A DNA stretch of 64,000 bases from Piezodorus guildinii (taxonomy: Eukaryota > Arthropoda > Insecta > Hemiptera > Pentatomidae): contig CM041297.1 in assembly GCA_023052935.1 (NCBI GenBank), positions 109,049,563-109,113,562 of the forward strand, in the 5' to 3' direction. The translations under genes were made by a program, and so were the position numbers. Below are positions 54,659 through 63,760 of this stretch, in pieces (position 1 is the first letter of the stretch; the number at the start of each line of letters is the position of its first letter). Below the pieces are notes generated by a model. It made no database searches and was not told the origin of the DNA. It worked only from the letters and a program-made list of their open reading frames with translations.

Positions 54659-56605
54659 ATGACTTCTCAGAGTGTTAGACTGAATGATTTAAAAGTTGCA
54701 GACTTAAGACGGGAGTTAGAAGAACGAGATCTGGATACTTTCGGAACGAAATCAGTACTGCAACAACGCTTGCGCCAATTTTTTGTTGATTCAGGGGAAA
54801 ATCCAGACGAGATTACGTTTGAAAATGATTTCAGTAAGTTGTCTGCAATTTTTAAAACTGAATTAGGCACTGTTAAAAATGAGTTAGGTAATGAGTTAAG
54901 TACTGTTAAAAATGAGTTAGGTAATGAGTTAAGTACTGTTAAAAATGAGTTAGGTAATGAGTTAAGTACTGTTAAAAATGAGTTAGGTAATGTAGAAAAG
55001 AAGTTAGGTAATGAATTAAGTACTGTTAAAAATACATTGGAGGCTAAGTTAGGCAATTTAGAAACTAAGTTAATGGAAAGTGTAGATAATAAGTTAGCTG
55101 ATGTAGAATCTAGATTAGGAGAAAAAGTCGATTCAGTAGAAAATGAACTTAGGGTAAGAATAGAAGCTCTAGAAGAACGTATGAACAACCCAACGACAAT
55201 CGACACCGACCAACCCTCTGAGAGAAGCCCTCACAACACCATTCCCTCCGCCAATGCTGGGATGCCACCAACGCACAACACCATCCCATTGTTCGACGGG
55301 AAGACACCGTGGGAGGACTACATGACTCTCTTCGAGACAGCGGCTTCGATCCACGGGTGGTCAAAGGAGACGCAAGCATCAGCGTTGTGCCTAGCCTTGC
55401 GTGGAGACGCCTTAGGAGTGCTACAGGGGATGCCCATGTCGGAGCGGTGCAACTACAGTGAGCTGATGAAAAGACTGGAGATGCGTTTCGGCCATCGCCA
55501 CATGGACCAACTATACCGTTCCCAGTTAAAGAACAGGGTCCAGAAGACCAACGAGACGCTGCAGGAATTTGAAGCAGATATCGCCCGGCTAGTAAGGAAT
55601 GCCTACCCAACGGTCACCGACGACGTCTACGAGAGCTTGGCTATCGACAAATTCCTGGATGGACTTCGAGACCCGGAAACCCAACAGGCAGTGAAACTCG
55701 CACGCCCTAAAACTTTGGGCGATGCATTGTCGCAGGCCATGGAATTCGAGGCTGTCAGGCAGTCAGTCCGTGGACATGCACGAGTTCGAGCGGCAGAAGC
55801 GGAGCCTAACGCGGCCCCCACCATCGAGGACATAGTAGCAAAGGTTTTAGAAGCCCTCAGGACCCGCAAAAAGGAGATACGCTGTTGGAGCTGCGGTCAA
55901 CTTGGACACCCCAGAAGCAAGTGTCCTACCAGGAAGCCGGAAAAAGCCACAGGAAAACTAAGGAGGGTTGATGGGAAGGGGCAACTGTCAACCCGTAGCA
56001 TCAAAGGCCCCAGGGTCGCCGTGAGAATCGCGACAATAGGGAGCAAGACAAATAGTTTCTATGTGGATGGAATGGTGAACGGGCAGCTGCGGAGTTTTCT
56101 GCTGGATACCGGCGCAACCATGACAATACTGAACCCGAAGGCAGTTAACGCTGAGAAGATATCACCTACCACTTGGGCGTTACGGACAGCCACAGGACAG
56201 CCAGCCGAGGTCTACGGGGAGACAGTTGCCACTTTCTTCATCGGGGGCCAACGTCTAGAGCACCGCGTTCTCGTGGCGAAAATAGACGAGGAAGTCATCT
56301 TCGGCATGGACTTGATGATCAAATACGGGATCAAGCTGGACATGTCGAGAGGTGTGATGACGCTGGGAGACGAAGAGGTCATCCTTCGGCAGGGAAAGGA
56401 CCTCTATGCACGAGTACTCCTACTGGAAGACACCACTTTACCTGCACGGAGTCAAATTCTGACGCATGGGACGATCAATGGACGACTACCGGAGGGTCAA
56501 TGTCTTCTACTTGAACCTGGGAAGCACGAGGAGCAGGAAGTCGGACGCGGTGTTTGGTTGCAAGGTCTCTCATCAAGGTCGGACATACCACCCCAATCCG
56601 ACTGA
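54659..56605 (+). CDS. Gag-protease polyprotein (648 aa)
   Basis: Structural and protease part of the Gypsy element. The start chosen is the ATG at 54,659 (AAAATGAC context). Residues 5-42 form a SAP-like motif (LNDLKVADLRRELEER, FGTKSVLQQRLRQF), known elsewhere as a DNA/chromatin-binding helix-extended loop. Residues about 70-180 are a long coiled coil made of 11-residue units (VKNELGNELST), encoded by 33-bp tandem repeats (54,869-54,980). A capsid-like Gag domain follows at about 205-370 (PLFDGKTPWEDYMTLFE). A CCHC knuckle is at 409-422 (CWSCGQLGHPRSKC). The aspartic protease has LLDTGATMTIL with the catalytic Asp at 483. The frame stops at TGA 56,603-56,605, past the protease. Codon use shifts from AT-rich to GC-rich near residue 178. 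Confidence 0.9.
   Translation: MTSQSVRLNDLKVADLRRELEERDLDTFGTKSVLQQRLRQFFVDSGENPDEITFENDFSKLSAIFKTELGTVKNELGNELSTVKNELGNELSTVKNELGNELSTVKNELGNVEKKLGNELSTVKNTLEAKLGNLETKLMESVDNKLADVESRLGEKVDSVENELRVRIEALEERMNNPTTIDTDQPSERSPHNTIPSANAGMPPTHNTIPLFDGKTPWEDYMTLFETAASIHGWSKETQASALCLALRGDALGVLQGMPMSERCNYSELMKRLEMRFGHRHMDQLYRSQLKNRVQKTNETLQEFEADIARLVRNAYPTVTDDVYESLAIDKFLDGLRDPETQQAVKLARPKTLGDALSQAMEFEAVRQSVRGHARVRAAEAEPNAAPTIEDIVAKVLEALRTRKKEIRCWSCGQLGHPRSKCPTRKPEKATGKLRRVDGKGQLSTRSIKGPRVAVRIATIGSKTNSFYVDGMVNGQLRSFLLDTGATMTILNPKAVNAEKISPTTWALRTATGQPAEVYGETVATFFIGGQRLEHRVLVAKIDEEVIFGMDLMIKYGIKLDMSRGVMTLGDEEVILRQGKDLYARVLLLEDTTLPARSQILTHGTINGRLPEGQCLLLEPGKHEEQEVGRGVWLQGLSSRSDIPPQSD
54869..55030 (+). repeat. 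33-bp tandem repeat in gag (coiled-coil units)
   Basis: The unit ACTGTTAAAAATGAGTTAGG plus TAATGAGTTAAGT is repeated three times almost perfectly, then in degenerate form. It keeps the reading frame and the heptad-like Leu/Val spacing, so coiled-coil length could vary between copies by unit slippage. Confidence 0.9.
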
Positions 56606-59600
56606 TGAATCTGAACACCTTCCCGGTGACACTAAAGAGAGGAACACCAGTCGGAGAATGTACGGCCGCTACCTCAGTAGTTCGACAGCTACAACGCAAC
56701 CCCACCGAGCAACGAGGACTACCCGAAGAATTAAAAGGATTCGTGGAGGAATCATGCAGAGAACTTTCGCCTGAACAGAGCGAAATCGTGAAGAGATTGA
56801 TTACCCGATGGCAGGACATTTTCGAGATCAGCTCAGGACCACGGGGTAGAACGAACATCGTCCAGCACAAAATTGACACCGGGGATACAAAGCCCATCCG
56901 ACAGATCCCGAGGAGGCTGCCGCTAGCTAAACGAAAGGATGCCGAGGAGATTATTAAGGATATGGCGAATGATGGTGTCATCGAGCCCTCGAGTAGCCCA
57001 TGGATGTCACCTGTCGTACTGGTGAAAAAGAAAGATGGGACGACAAGATTCTGCGTAGATTACCGTCTTTTGAACAACGCCACGAAGAAGGACAGTTACC
57101 CACTCCCAAGGATTGACGACACGCTGGACACACTAGAGGGTTGCAAACTATTTTCTACCTTGGATCTCCGCAGTGGATATTGGCAGGTTGGATTGGCACC
57201 GGAAGATAAGGAGAAGACGGCATTTTCAATCGGCACTGGCCTCTGGCAATTTACGGTAATGCCATTCGGGCTTTGCTATGCACCTGCAACGTTCGAGAGG
57301 CTGATGGAAAGCGTCTTAAGAGGCCTTTCTTGGGAGATATGCCTGGTTTACTTGGACGACATCATTGTACTGGGAAAATCCTTCACTCACCATCTGGAGA
57401 ATCTGGAGCGGGTCTTCGAACGGCTGCGTGCAGCTAATCTAAAACTGAACCCGAAGAAGTGCAATCTCTTCCGAAGGCAAGTCAACTACCTGGGGCATGT
57501 TGTATCAGACAACGGAGTTGCTGTTGACCCAGAGAAGATTACAGCGATCACCAATTGGCCAGCACCTCGAGATAAGCACCAAGTGAGAAGTTTCCTCGGA
57601 CTCTGCACCTACTACAGGAGGTACGTGAAAGGATTCGCCAGCATCGCAAAACCTCTTACCAGGCTCACTGAGGAAAAACGGACTTTCCTTTGGGATCGCG
57701 AGTGTCAGGCTTCATTTGAGGAGTTAAAGAAGAAATTGAGTAGTGCGCCTATTCTAAGCTATCCACGTCCCGAGGGCAAGTTCATTCTTGACACAGATGC
57801 CAGCAACACTGCTATTGGAAGCGTCCTTTCCCAACTCCAAGACGGGGAAGAAAAGGTTATTGGGTACTTCAGCAAAGCACTGTCAGCCCCAGAACGCAAC
57901 TACTGTGTCACAAGGAAAGAGCTTCTGGCAGTGGTTAAGTCCATAGAGCACTTTCATAAATACCTGTATGGAAGAAGATTTCTACTGAGAACGGACCACG
58001 CAGCTCTAATGTGGCTGCTGCGATTCAAGTCACCGGAGGGACAAGTTGCACGGTGGATCGAGCGCCTTCAGGAATATGACTTCGAATCTGCTCATCGTTC
58101 TGGAACGAGTCACCGGAATGCGGATGCGCTCTCAAGGAGACCCTGTGACGGAGAATGCAAGCATTGTTCTCGACAAGAAGAAAAGCAAGCAACAGTGTTG
58201 CGGACTACGGTCGTTACCGACGGTTGGCAGGACACACAACTGGCAAAGGAACAGGACGAGGACCCGGACTTGAAACAAATAAGGGAATGGAAGCTATCAG
58301 GCCAAAGGAGACCAAGCTGGCAGGATGTTGCTCCAATGTCGAAAAATATAAAAACCTATTGGGCTCAATGGAACTCCATTCTACTGGACAAAGGTCTGCT
58401 GAAACGAGCATTGGAGAACACAGAGGGAGATCAGCGGAGACTACAGCTCATCGTACCAAAGATTAAAGTGCCCGAAGTACTGAGGGAATTACATGATGGA
58501 GCATCTGGTGGCCACCTTGGAGTTCACCGGACATTAGAAAAGGTTCGTGAACGCTTTTACTGGGCAAACCTCAAGGACGATGTGTTAGATTGGTGCCGGC
58601 GGTGTGCAACTTGTGCCGCCTCTAATGGACCGATAAGGAAAAATAAGGCACCTATGAAGAAATACAACGTAGGAGCACCATTCGAGAGAATAGCGGTAGA
58701 CATCGCTGGCCCTTTTCCTGTGACAGATAATGGCAACCGATACATTCTCGTGGCCATGGATTATTTTTCAAAGTGGGTGGAAGCTTACGCCCTTCCGAAT
58801 CAGGAGGCCGCCACGGTTGCAGATGTTCTCGTGAAGCAGCTCGTCAGTCGGTTTGGGGTGCCCATGGAACTTCATGCTGACCAAGGAAGAAACTTTGAGT
58901 CGGCAGTCTTCTCCAGGATGTGCGAGGCTCTAGGAATACGGAAGACCAGAACGACGCCTCTTCACCCTCAGTCCGATGGCATGGTAGAGCGCATGAACAG
59001 GACGATGGGTCGATATTTGGCCAAGGTAGTTTCTGACCATCAGCGAGACTGGGACCAATATCTTCATCTGTTCCTGCTAGCCTATCGTAGTTCAGTCAAT
59101 GAAACGACAGGGCAGACCCCCGCCAATGTCGTGTTCGGTAGAGAACTACGCTTGCCTTGCGATCTGAAATTCGGTTTCAAGCCTGATGAGGAGGTCGCCG
59201 GAGAAGACTACGTCACGAACCTACGGAAGCGAATGAACACTATTCACGAGAAGGTTCGCACAAACATCCAGGGAGCAAGTGACAGAATGAAGGAGCGTTA
59301 CGACATCAAGGCAGAGAAAGGTGGCTTCCAACCTGGAGACTTGGTCTGGCTACACGATCCTCGAAGAAGGCAAGGCTACTCACCGAAACTTCAAAACTCC
59401 TGGGACGGACCGTATGAGGTCATCAAGAGGATCAATGATGTCATCTATAGGATCAGGAAGCAGCCCAAAGGAAAACCCAAGGTAGTCCATTTCAACCGAT
59501 TGGCTCCATACAAGGGAAACCATGGCCCTACAGAGGAACAGCAAGTGAGGAACCTCACCGACAAGGACCTAACTCCCCATCCTAAGGCGCCAGACTCCCT

Positions 59601-60144
59601 TAGGGTAACGCAGACAGTTTACAGAGACATATTCTCGTTACCGGTAGACTATGCTCTAGCACATTGTGTCGCCGAACATCTGAGGAATTCCCGGGGGATT
59701 GCGACGGTCTTCAGGAAGAAGTTCGCTGGAATTGAAGAGCTGGAACGCCAGGGACCAAGAGTTGGGAAGACTCTCCATCAAGAGCATGAAGGCCGGCACC
59801 TGTTTTACTTGGTTACCAAGAGTTCATCAGAGCAGAAGCCGACATACGACACACTGCGCCGGAGTCTTGACGACCTGCGGAGAAAGCTTCTGGAACTGCG
59901 TGTCACCAAGCTCGCCATCCCGAAGTTGGGTTGTGGATACGATGGCCTGGAGTGGAGGATTGTCAGGAACATTGTAGAAGAGACGTTCGCCAACTCTGGA
60001 GTCATCATAATGGTATGCACGTTCAACCCCTGGAAAGACAAAACACCTACATCGGAGGAAGATCAGCATCGCTCAGCTTCTGCAATCTGTGCTCTGGGGC
60101 AGAGCACGTCTAAGGAGGGGGTAGTGCTACGGTCAAGACAATGA
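56554..60144 (+). CDS. Pol polyprotein: RT, RNase H, integrase, macrodomain
   Basis: Open in the -1 frame relative to gag; homology to Gypsy linkers begins at about 56,554 (numbering from there, 1,196 aa), but this codon is TTG. The first ATG is 56,605, overlapping the gag stop as TGATG. RT: D204 (STLDLRSGYWQ) and YLDD at 266-269. RNase H: D415, E456, D481 and D524. Integrase: N-terminal zinc-binding His/Cys set (H647, H654, WCRRCATC), then D716, D776 and E812, a DD35E triad. A GPY/F-type module lies around W950 (SWDGPYEVI). No chromodomain is seen. Residues about 1015-1160 are a macrodomain of the TARG1/OARD1 type (VTQTVYRDIFSLP, ALAHCVAEHLRNSRGIA, KPTYDTLRRSLDDL, PKLGCGYDGLEW). The frame crosses the polypurine tract and stops 20 nt inside the 3' LTR. 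Confidence 0.9.
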   Translation: MVARSLIKVGHTTPIRLMNLNTFPVTLKRGTPVGECTAATSVVRQLQRNPTEQRGLPEELKGFVEESCRELSPEQSEIVKRLITRWQDIFEISSGPRGRTNIVQHKIDTGDTKPIRQIPRRLPLAKRKDAEEIIKDMANDGVIEPSSSPWMSPVVLVKKKDGTTRFCVDYRLLNNATKKDSYPLPRIDDTLDTLEGCKLFSTLDLRSGYWQVGLAPEDKEKTAFSIGTGLWQFTVMPFGLCYAPATFERLMESVLRGLSWEICLVYLDDIIVLGKSFTHHLENLERVFERLRAANLKLNPKKCNLFRRQVNYLGHVVSDNGVAVDPEKITAITNWPAPRDKHQVRSFLGLCTYYRRYVKGFASIAKPLTRLTEEKRTFLWDRECQASFEELKKKLSSAPILSYPRPEGKFILDTDASNTAIGSVLSQLQDGEEKVIGYFSKALSAPERNYCVTRKELLAVVKSIEHFHKYLYGRRFLLRTDHAALMWLLRFKSPEGQVARWIERLQEYDFESAHRSGTSHRNADALSRRPCDGECKHCSRQEEKQATVLRTTVVTDGWQDTQLAKEQDEDPDLKQIREWKLSGQRRPSWQDVAPMSKNIKTYWAQWNSILLDKGLLKRALENTEGDQRRLQLIVPKIKVPEVLRELHDGASGGHLGVHRTLEKVRERFYWANLKDDVLDWCRRCATCAASNGPIRKNKAPMKKYNVGAPFERIAVDIAGPFPVTDNGNRYILVAMDYFSKWVEAYALPNQEAATVADVLVKQLVSRFGVPMELHADQGRNFESAVFSRMCEALGIRKTRTTPLHPQSDGMVERMNRTMGRYLAKVVSDHQRDWDQYLHLFLLAYRSSVNETTGQTPANVVFGRELRLPCDLKFGFKPDEEVAGEDYVTNLRKRMNTIHEKVRTNIQGASDRMKERYDIKAEKGGFQPGDLVWLHDPRRRQGYSPKLQNSWDGPYEVIKRINDVIYRIRKQPKGKPKVVHFNRLAPYKGNHGPTEEQQVRNLTDKDLTPHPKAPDSLRVTQTVYRDIFSLPVDYALAHCVAEHLRNSRGIATVFRKKFAGIEELERQGPRVGKTLHQEHEGRHLFYLVTKSSSEQKPTYDTLRRSLDDLRRKLLELRVTKLAIPKLGCGYDGLEWRIVRNIVEETFANSGVIIMVCTFNPWKDKTPTSEEDQHRSASAICALGQSTSKEGVVLRSRQ
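59596..60033 (+). other. Macrodomain (TARG1/OARD1-like) within Pol
   Basis: About 145 residues matching the whole macro fold of the terminal ADP-ribose protein glycohydrolase family, which removes ADP-ribose from acidic side chains and hydrolyses related esters. The family's catalytic Lys and Asp correspond to K1089 (YLVTKSSSE) and D1130 (GCGYDGLEW), 41 residues apart as in human TARG1 (K84 and D125). The nucleotide-binding GCG loop and the N-terminal GDIF-like strand (here RDIFSLP) are present. A protease cleavage site before it is not evident. Confidence 0.88.
60112..60121 (+). other. Polypurine tract
   Basis: AAGGAGGGGG ends three bases before the 3' LTR, the expected place for plus-strand priming. 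It is also coding, being inside the end of pol. Confidence 0.8.
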
Positions 60145-60689
60145 CGGGTGGACCACGCCTGGAGGGGCCTAGATGAGGCTAGAGACTTCTGGACCTGGAC
60201 AGTCCTCGAAGTGCCTGGAAAGGCCCACCACCCTACCTGCGCCCGGGTCTAGAAGATTCGGCGGTGGTTTAAATAGCGGTCCCCTGAGTCTAGGTGGGTC
60301 AGTCCTAATCCGGCTCAACAAGCATCTGTGATGTATCAGTGAACAGTGACAGTGAACCGTTCGTGACAGTGTGACAGTGTAGTGAAACTGTGTGTCAGTA
60401 TTGTGATAACCGGTCGGTGGGAAATTAGAAGACTGTAGTTTATATATGTGTTTTATAGTTGTAAATTCTAGAATAAGTCTAACAGATTGTATGAATTTAC
60501 GTAAGTAGTTTATTTGTTAGGAATACCTCATTTTATATGTATACTGTTTAGTAGTTAAGCTAGTGATTCCATTATTATTGTTAATATAGTGGTTAGTAAT
60601 CCCTTTGTATTTGTGTTTTCTGTATTTAATAAATATTTGTAATTTGTAAACTGGAGTAGTTCATTTCTCACACCCCGTAGCCCGTAACA
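60125..60689 (+). repeat. 3' LTR
   Basis: Same 565 bp as the 5' LTR (offset 6,115). The polyadenylation signal AATAAA is at 60,628-60,633. It is followed directly by the ATAT target duplication. Confidence 0.95.
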
Positions 60690-60693
60690 ATAT

Positions 60694-60878
60694 ATTATTC
60701 GGAACAGTCTCTTCTATTTTATTTATATATTTATTTATCATAATATATATAAACCATGATTATTAAAAAATCACGTTTCGAGGTACCTTATCTTCAGATC
60801 TTTAAATATCATATTTATTTCCATATTATATCCTAATATAGGTCATTTAATATTGTAGTATTATTCATATTAAGTTCC

Positions 60879-60944
<66 letters not shown>

Positions 60945-61500
60945 CACTTAATTCTGTCACTAAGCACATTCGAAAGGACGTAAAATTAAAATTTATAAAA
61001 ATGTATTTTAAATTTATTTGATTATAGCTAATTATTTATAACTAAGCCGTTAAAAAATATATCATTTACATTGAACAAGGGAACAATTTTTATATTCAAC
61101 AAGCGATAAATTCATAAGCATAAAACCAATTTGAATGAACCATCATCGTTTACCAGCAGATGAAAAGTTATTTCATCATTATATACATTTTTTTTTTTTA
61201 ATTTATTAAAACTTTAGTATCTAATAGACTATACAGAAACTATAAGTATGTTAATAGACTTTTCTTTTTTTTAAAATAACTTTTACTAATTCAGGGCCTC
61301 GGGTTATGAACACATGAATTTTATACTTGCACTGAGCCGGTTAAATCTCAGATTAGATATATTTCAATTACAAAACATCTCTTACAAATTTAAATACATC
61401 AAATTAATAGCTGGGGTCCGTACCTATAAAGTAAATAGAGAATTGATTATTAATAATTTCAATATGAATCAATATATGTATATTGATATTTAGTAAAGGA
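60694..61500. other. AT-rich flank with (TA)n microsatellite
   Basis: No gene. A TA microsatellite runs from about 60,881 to 60,942. Confidence 0.6.
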
Positions 61501-61504
61501 AACA

Positions 61505-61830
61505 GGGAAGCCCGTCTCTGAGTGGCTAGCGCGCTAGTGTCGCACGCTAGCCAGCACACATTTTTTATCTATTAAAGCACATTTATACTTCAGTAAATTT
61601 AATATTTATTTTCAACAAGTATATTGATATTTAGTAAACGAAACAGGGGAGCCCGTGGCTGAGTGCTTAGCGCGTTAGTGTCGCACGCTAAAGCTTGTGA
61701 GTTCGAATCCCAGTCCCAGCAGGACTTTTATAACCATGCAATTAAATGAGGATTTACTCACAGCTTCCCGGATATGTGAGACCCGTTACCCTACTGGTAA
61801 TGACCCTACTCCATAAAATATCATCGAGAA
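61505..61830 (+). mobile_element. tRNA-derived SINE of a second family, with partial upstream copy
   Basis: From 61,646: GAGCCCGTGGCTGAGTGCTT with a box A-like TGGCTGAGTGC (61,656-61,666), then GAGTTCGAATCCC (box B core 61,701-61,711) at tRNA-like spacing. A non-tRNA body follows to about 61,830. The arms do not pair as a functional tRNA. A partial head (GAAGCCCGTCTCTGAGTGGC) lies at 61,509, and the preceding 30 bp (TATATTGATATTTAGTAAA) is duplicated too, so a roughly 140-bp segment was duplicated in tandem. Confidence 0.6.
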
Positions 61831-63230
61831 ACGTGGTGAGTATATGGTGGTGAGTAGTAAAATAAATATCCTCAAACAGTATCGATCAAGTAATCAACAA
61901 TATGATATAATTTACTAACACTAATGCATTTTTTATTTAAAATATTTGTATTTATTATATGAGAAATGTCCACAGACAATAAAAGATTAGTGAATCAAAC
62001 ACACGTAGTAAGTAAAGCTCAAAAGCATAAAGTCATAGAAAACAAATCATAAATTTAAAAGAAATATATGGCAGTTACAGAATGTTTTTTCGCCCGAATC
62101 GACTAGTTGTAGAACACCTTTCCTAACCAATATTTTCAATTGATCCAGATCGTACAATTAATATAAATTCGGATGATGGTTAGCGATGGTTCATCATCAT
62201 GCTCTTGTTCCCAAATGTTGTGAAAAAATTAATAAAAAATAACATACATCTGCTATAGATTTCAATAAAACCATATACATTAAAGTTATCCCCAAAAGAT
62301 GTTACCACGATGAACAGCAACAGTAATGGTCTATGAGTACAATCAACAACGGGAGCAAATGAACCCACTGTTTCTACACATCATATCCTTATGATTAATT
62401 GTCCTCCCTATACGGTCGGCAGACAGTTCTTAGGCACACAGTAGAGTGTTTGCATTTGAATGTAATATATCATAGCTGGTCATATTTCAAGTATTCCTCG
62501 AGTATTTACAGATCTCTCCCCTGGGCCTTTCTCTTTAACGAAGAATATTAAAACCAAATAACAACGAGCTTTTTTAGAATTCGTTAGGATAGCCTTTCTT
62601 TTCACTCCTTCTCAGGCAGTGTGAGATGAGAAAAGCTAAAACAAAATCGGATAAATTACTTATATCCAGTTTTAAACCTATCTGTTATGTGTTTCGAAAT
62701 TCAATCAACTAAGAAAAAAATAATAGATTGCCGTACATTTGCCCATCTGACTGGGTCTCGATCGTCGCTTGAATAAAAAATAAGGAACGATTTAAGAGTA
62801 GTAACCGCCGATGTCGATGTGAAATTCAAGGTGCGCATAAACAGCTCGCTATAGGCAATAACCGAAGTGTCCAATTTGTTTTTAACTTACTTCATTCTTC
62901 AACTTAGATAGATCCCTTTAAGAAATCATGAATAGAGAAATAAAACATTCTTGAGAAAAATCAGTAAACATATTATTAAGTTGTTATTTGTTATTATTTA
63001 ATTTACGCTATAAAATACATTTAAATAAATTGGAAAACAGAATTTAGATAAAACTGGCAAACTAAGTAGGATGGAAATGCGGCGGATAAAGAGCTCACCA
63101 AGTCCATAAAATTAAAATAAGATCTATTATATTTAATTTTATCACTTGAAGTCATCGTCGTAAACATATGAATACCCTACAATAACACAATAGCATATGC
63201 GTCATACTTGACACCCTCGTAATAGACAAA
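61831..63230. other. AT-rich DNA without recognised gene
   Basis: Anonymous sequence; short open frames have no motifs. Confidence 0.45.
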
Positions 63231-63760
63231 ACGACAATGAACTGCCCTACTTTTTCGACTACTTCACATTTGCTGAAAAAAACAACAACACTCAAACCTT
63301 CCGCTCAGCTACAAAAGGCTCATCTACATGACTATCATAAGGCCGATTGCGGAGTAGAACTTTGGGGCTCTACTAAACCAACAAATTCTTCTCGTATCCA
63401 ATTCTTACCATCCAAAAAAAAATCCTTCGTAAAATCCTCAATACTCCTTACTTAGTCACGAATAAACTCATCCATAAATGTTCCATAGGTTGCTGATTTG
63501 GCCCCAGCAAAGTACCATTCCTTTGATTACAAACTCTATTCCGACTTTAACCCACTAGTTTCAATTCTTGCGCCCTTTACAATCCCTGATAATCCTACAA
63601 TGCGGCTATAAAAAATAATTAGCCTAGTTTTTGGAGAGCTGAGAATGAGTAGTTTCCTTACATGTTTATCATGATTTTAGTTTAATATTGTATCTGATTT
63701 AATATATGTATTAATGTAAATACAGTTTTACATTTCAATAAATATATATATTTTTAAATT
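63231..63760 (+). mobile_element. 5'-truncated Jockey-like LINE, 3' end
   Basis: An open block (63,237-63,455) includes GVELWGSTKPTNSSRIQFL, nearly the same as GLELWGSTKPSNSSRIQSL in the intact ORF2. It then decays through frameshifts, with a remnant of the C-terminus, and ends with a 3' UTR of the same type (AATACAGTTTTACATTTCAA then TAAATATA). A dead copy closely related to the 40.57-45.57 kb family. Confidence 0.75.

Larger units (their letters stand above)
54010..60689 (+). mobile_element. Ty3/Gypsy LTR retrotransposon with SAP-Gag and macrodomain
   Basis: A 6,680-bp element with 565-bp LTRs that read as identical, a 4-bp target duplication ATAT (54,006-54,009 and 60,690-60,693), a tRNA-Leu-type primer-binding site and a polypurine tract. 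The coding part is gag-protease (54,659-56,605) and, in the -1 frame, pol (to 60,144) ordered RT, RNase H, integrase: the Ty3/Gypsy order. No env is present. The pol frame ends in a TARG1-like macrodomain. Its GC content contrasts with the AT-rich surroundings, apart from the 5' third of gag and the 3' part of the LTR. The insertion must be recent. Confidence 0.95.

Noticed and set aside
54667..55206. 179-codon minus-strand open frame over gag
   Set aside because: It is the reverse reading of the 33-bp tandem repeats in gag; the protein is a low-complexity shadow of the coiled coil.
55149..56981. Several 80-168 codon minus-strand and off-frame open frames in gag-pol
   Set aside because: They overlap well-supported Gag and Pol domains in GC-rich coding sequence, where open shadow frames are expected.
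54010..60689. Env gene or errantivirus-type third ORF
   Set aside because: Pol continues straight into the macrodomain and then the LTR; there is no signal peptide, furin-like site or transmembrane segment.
61646..61720. Functional tRNA gene
   Set aside because: Box A and B are present, but acceptor and other stems do not pair, and a SINE body follows.
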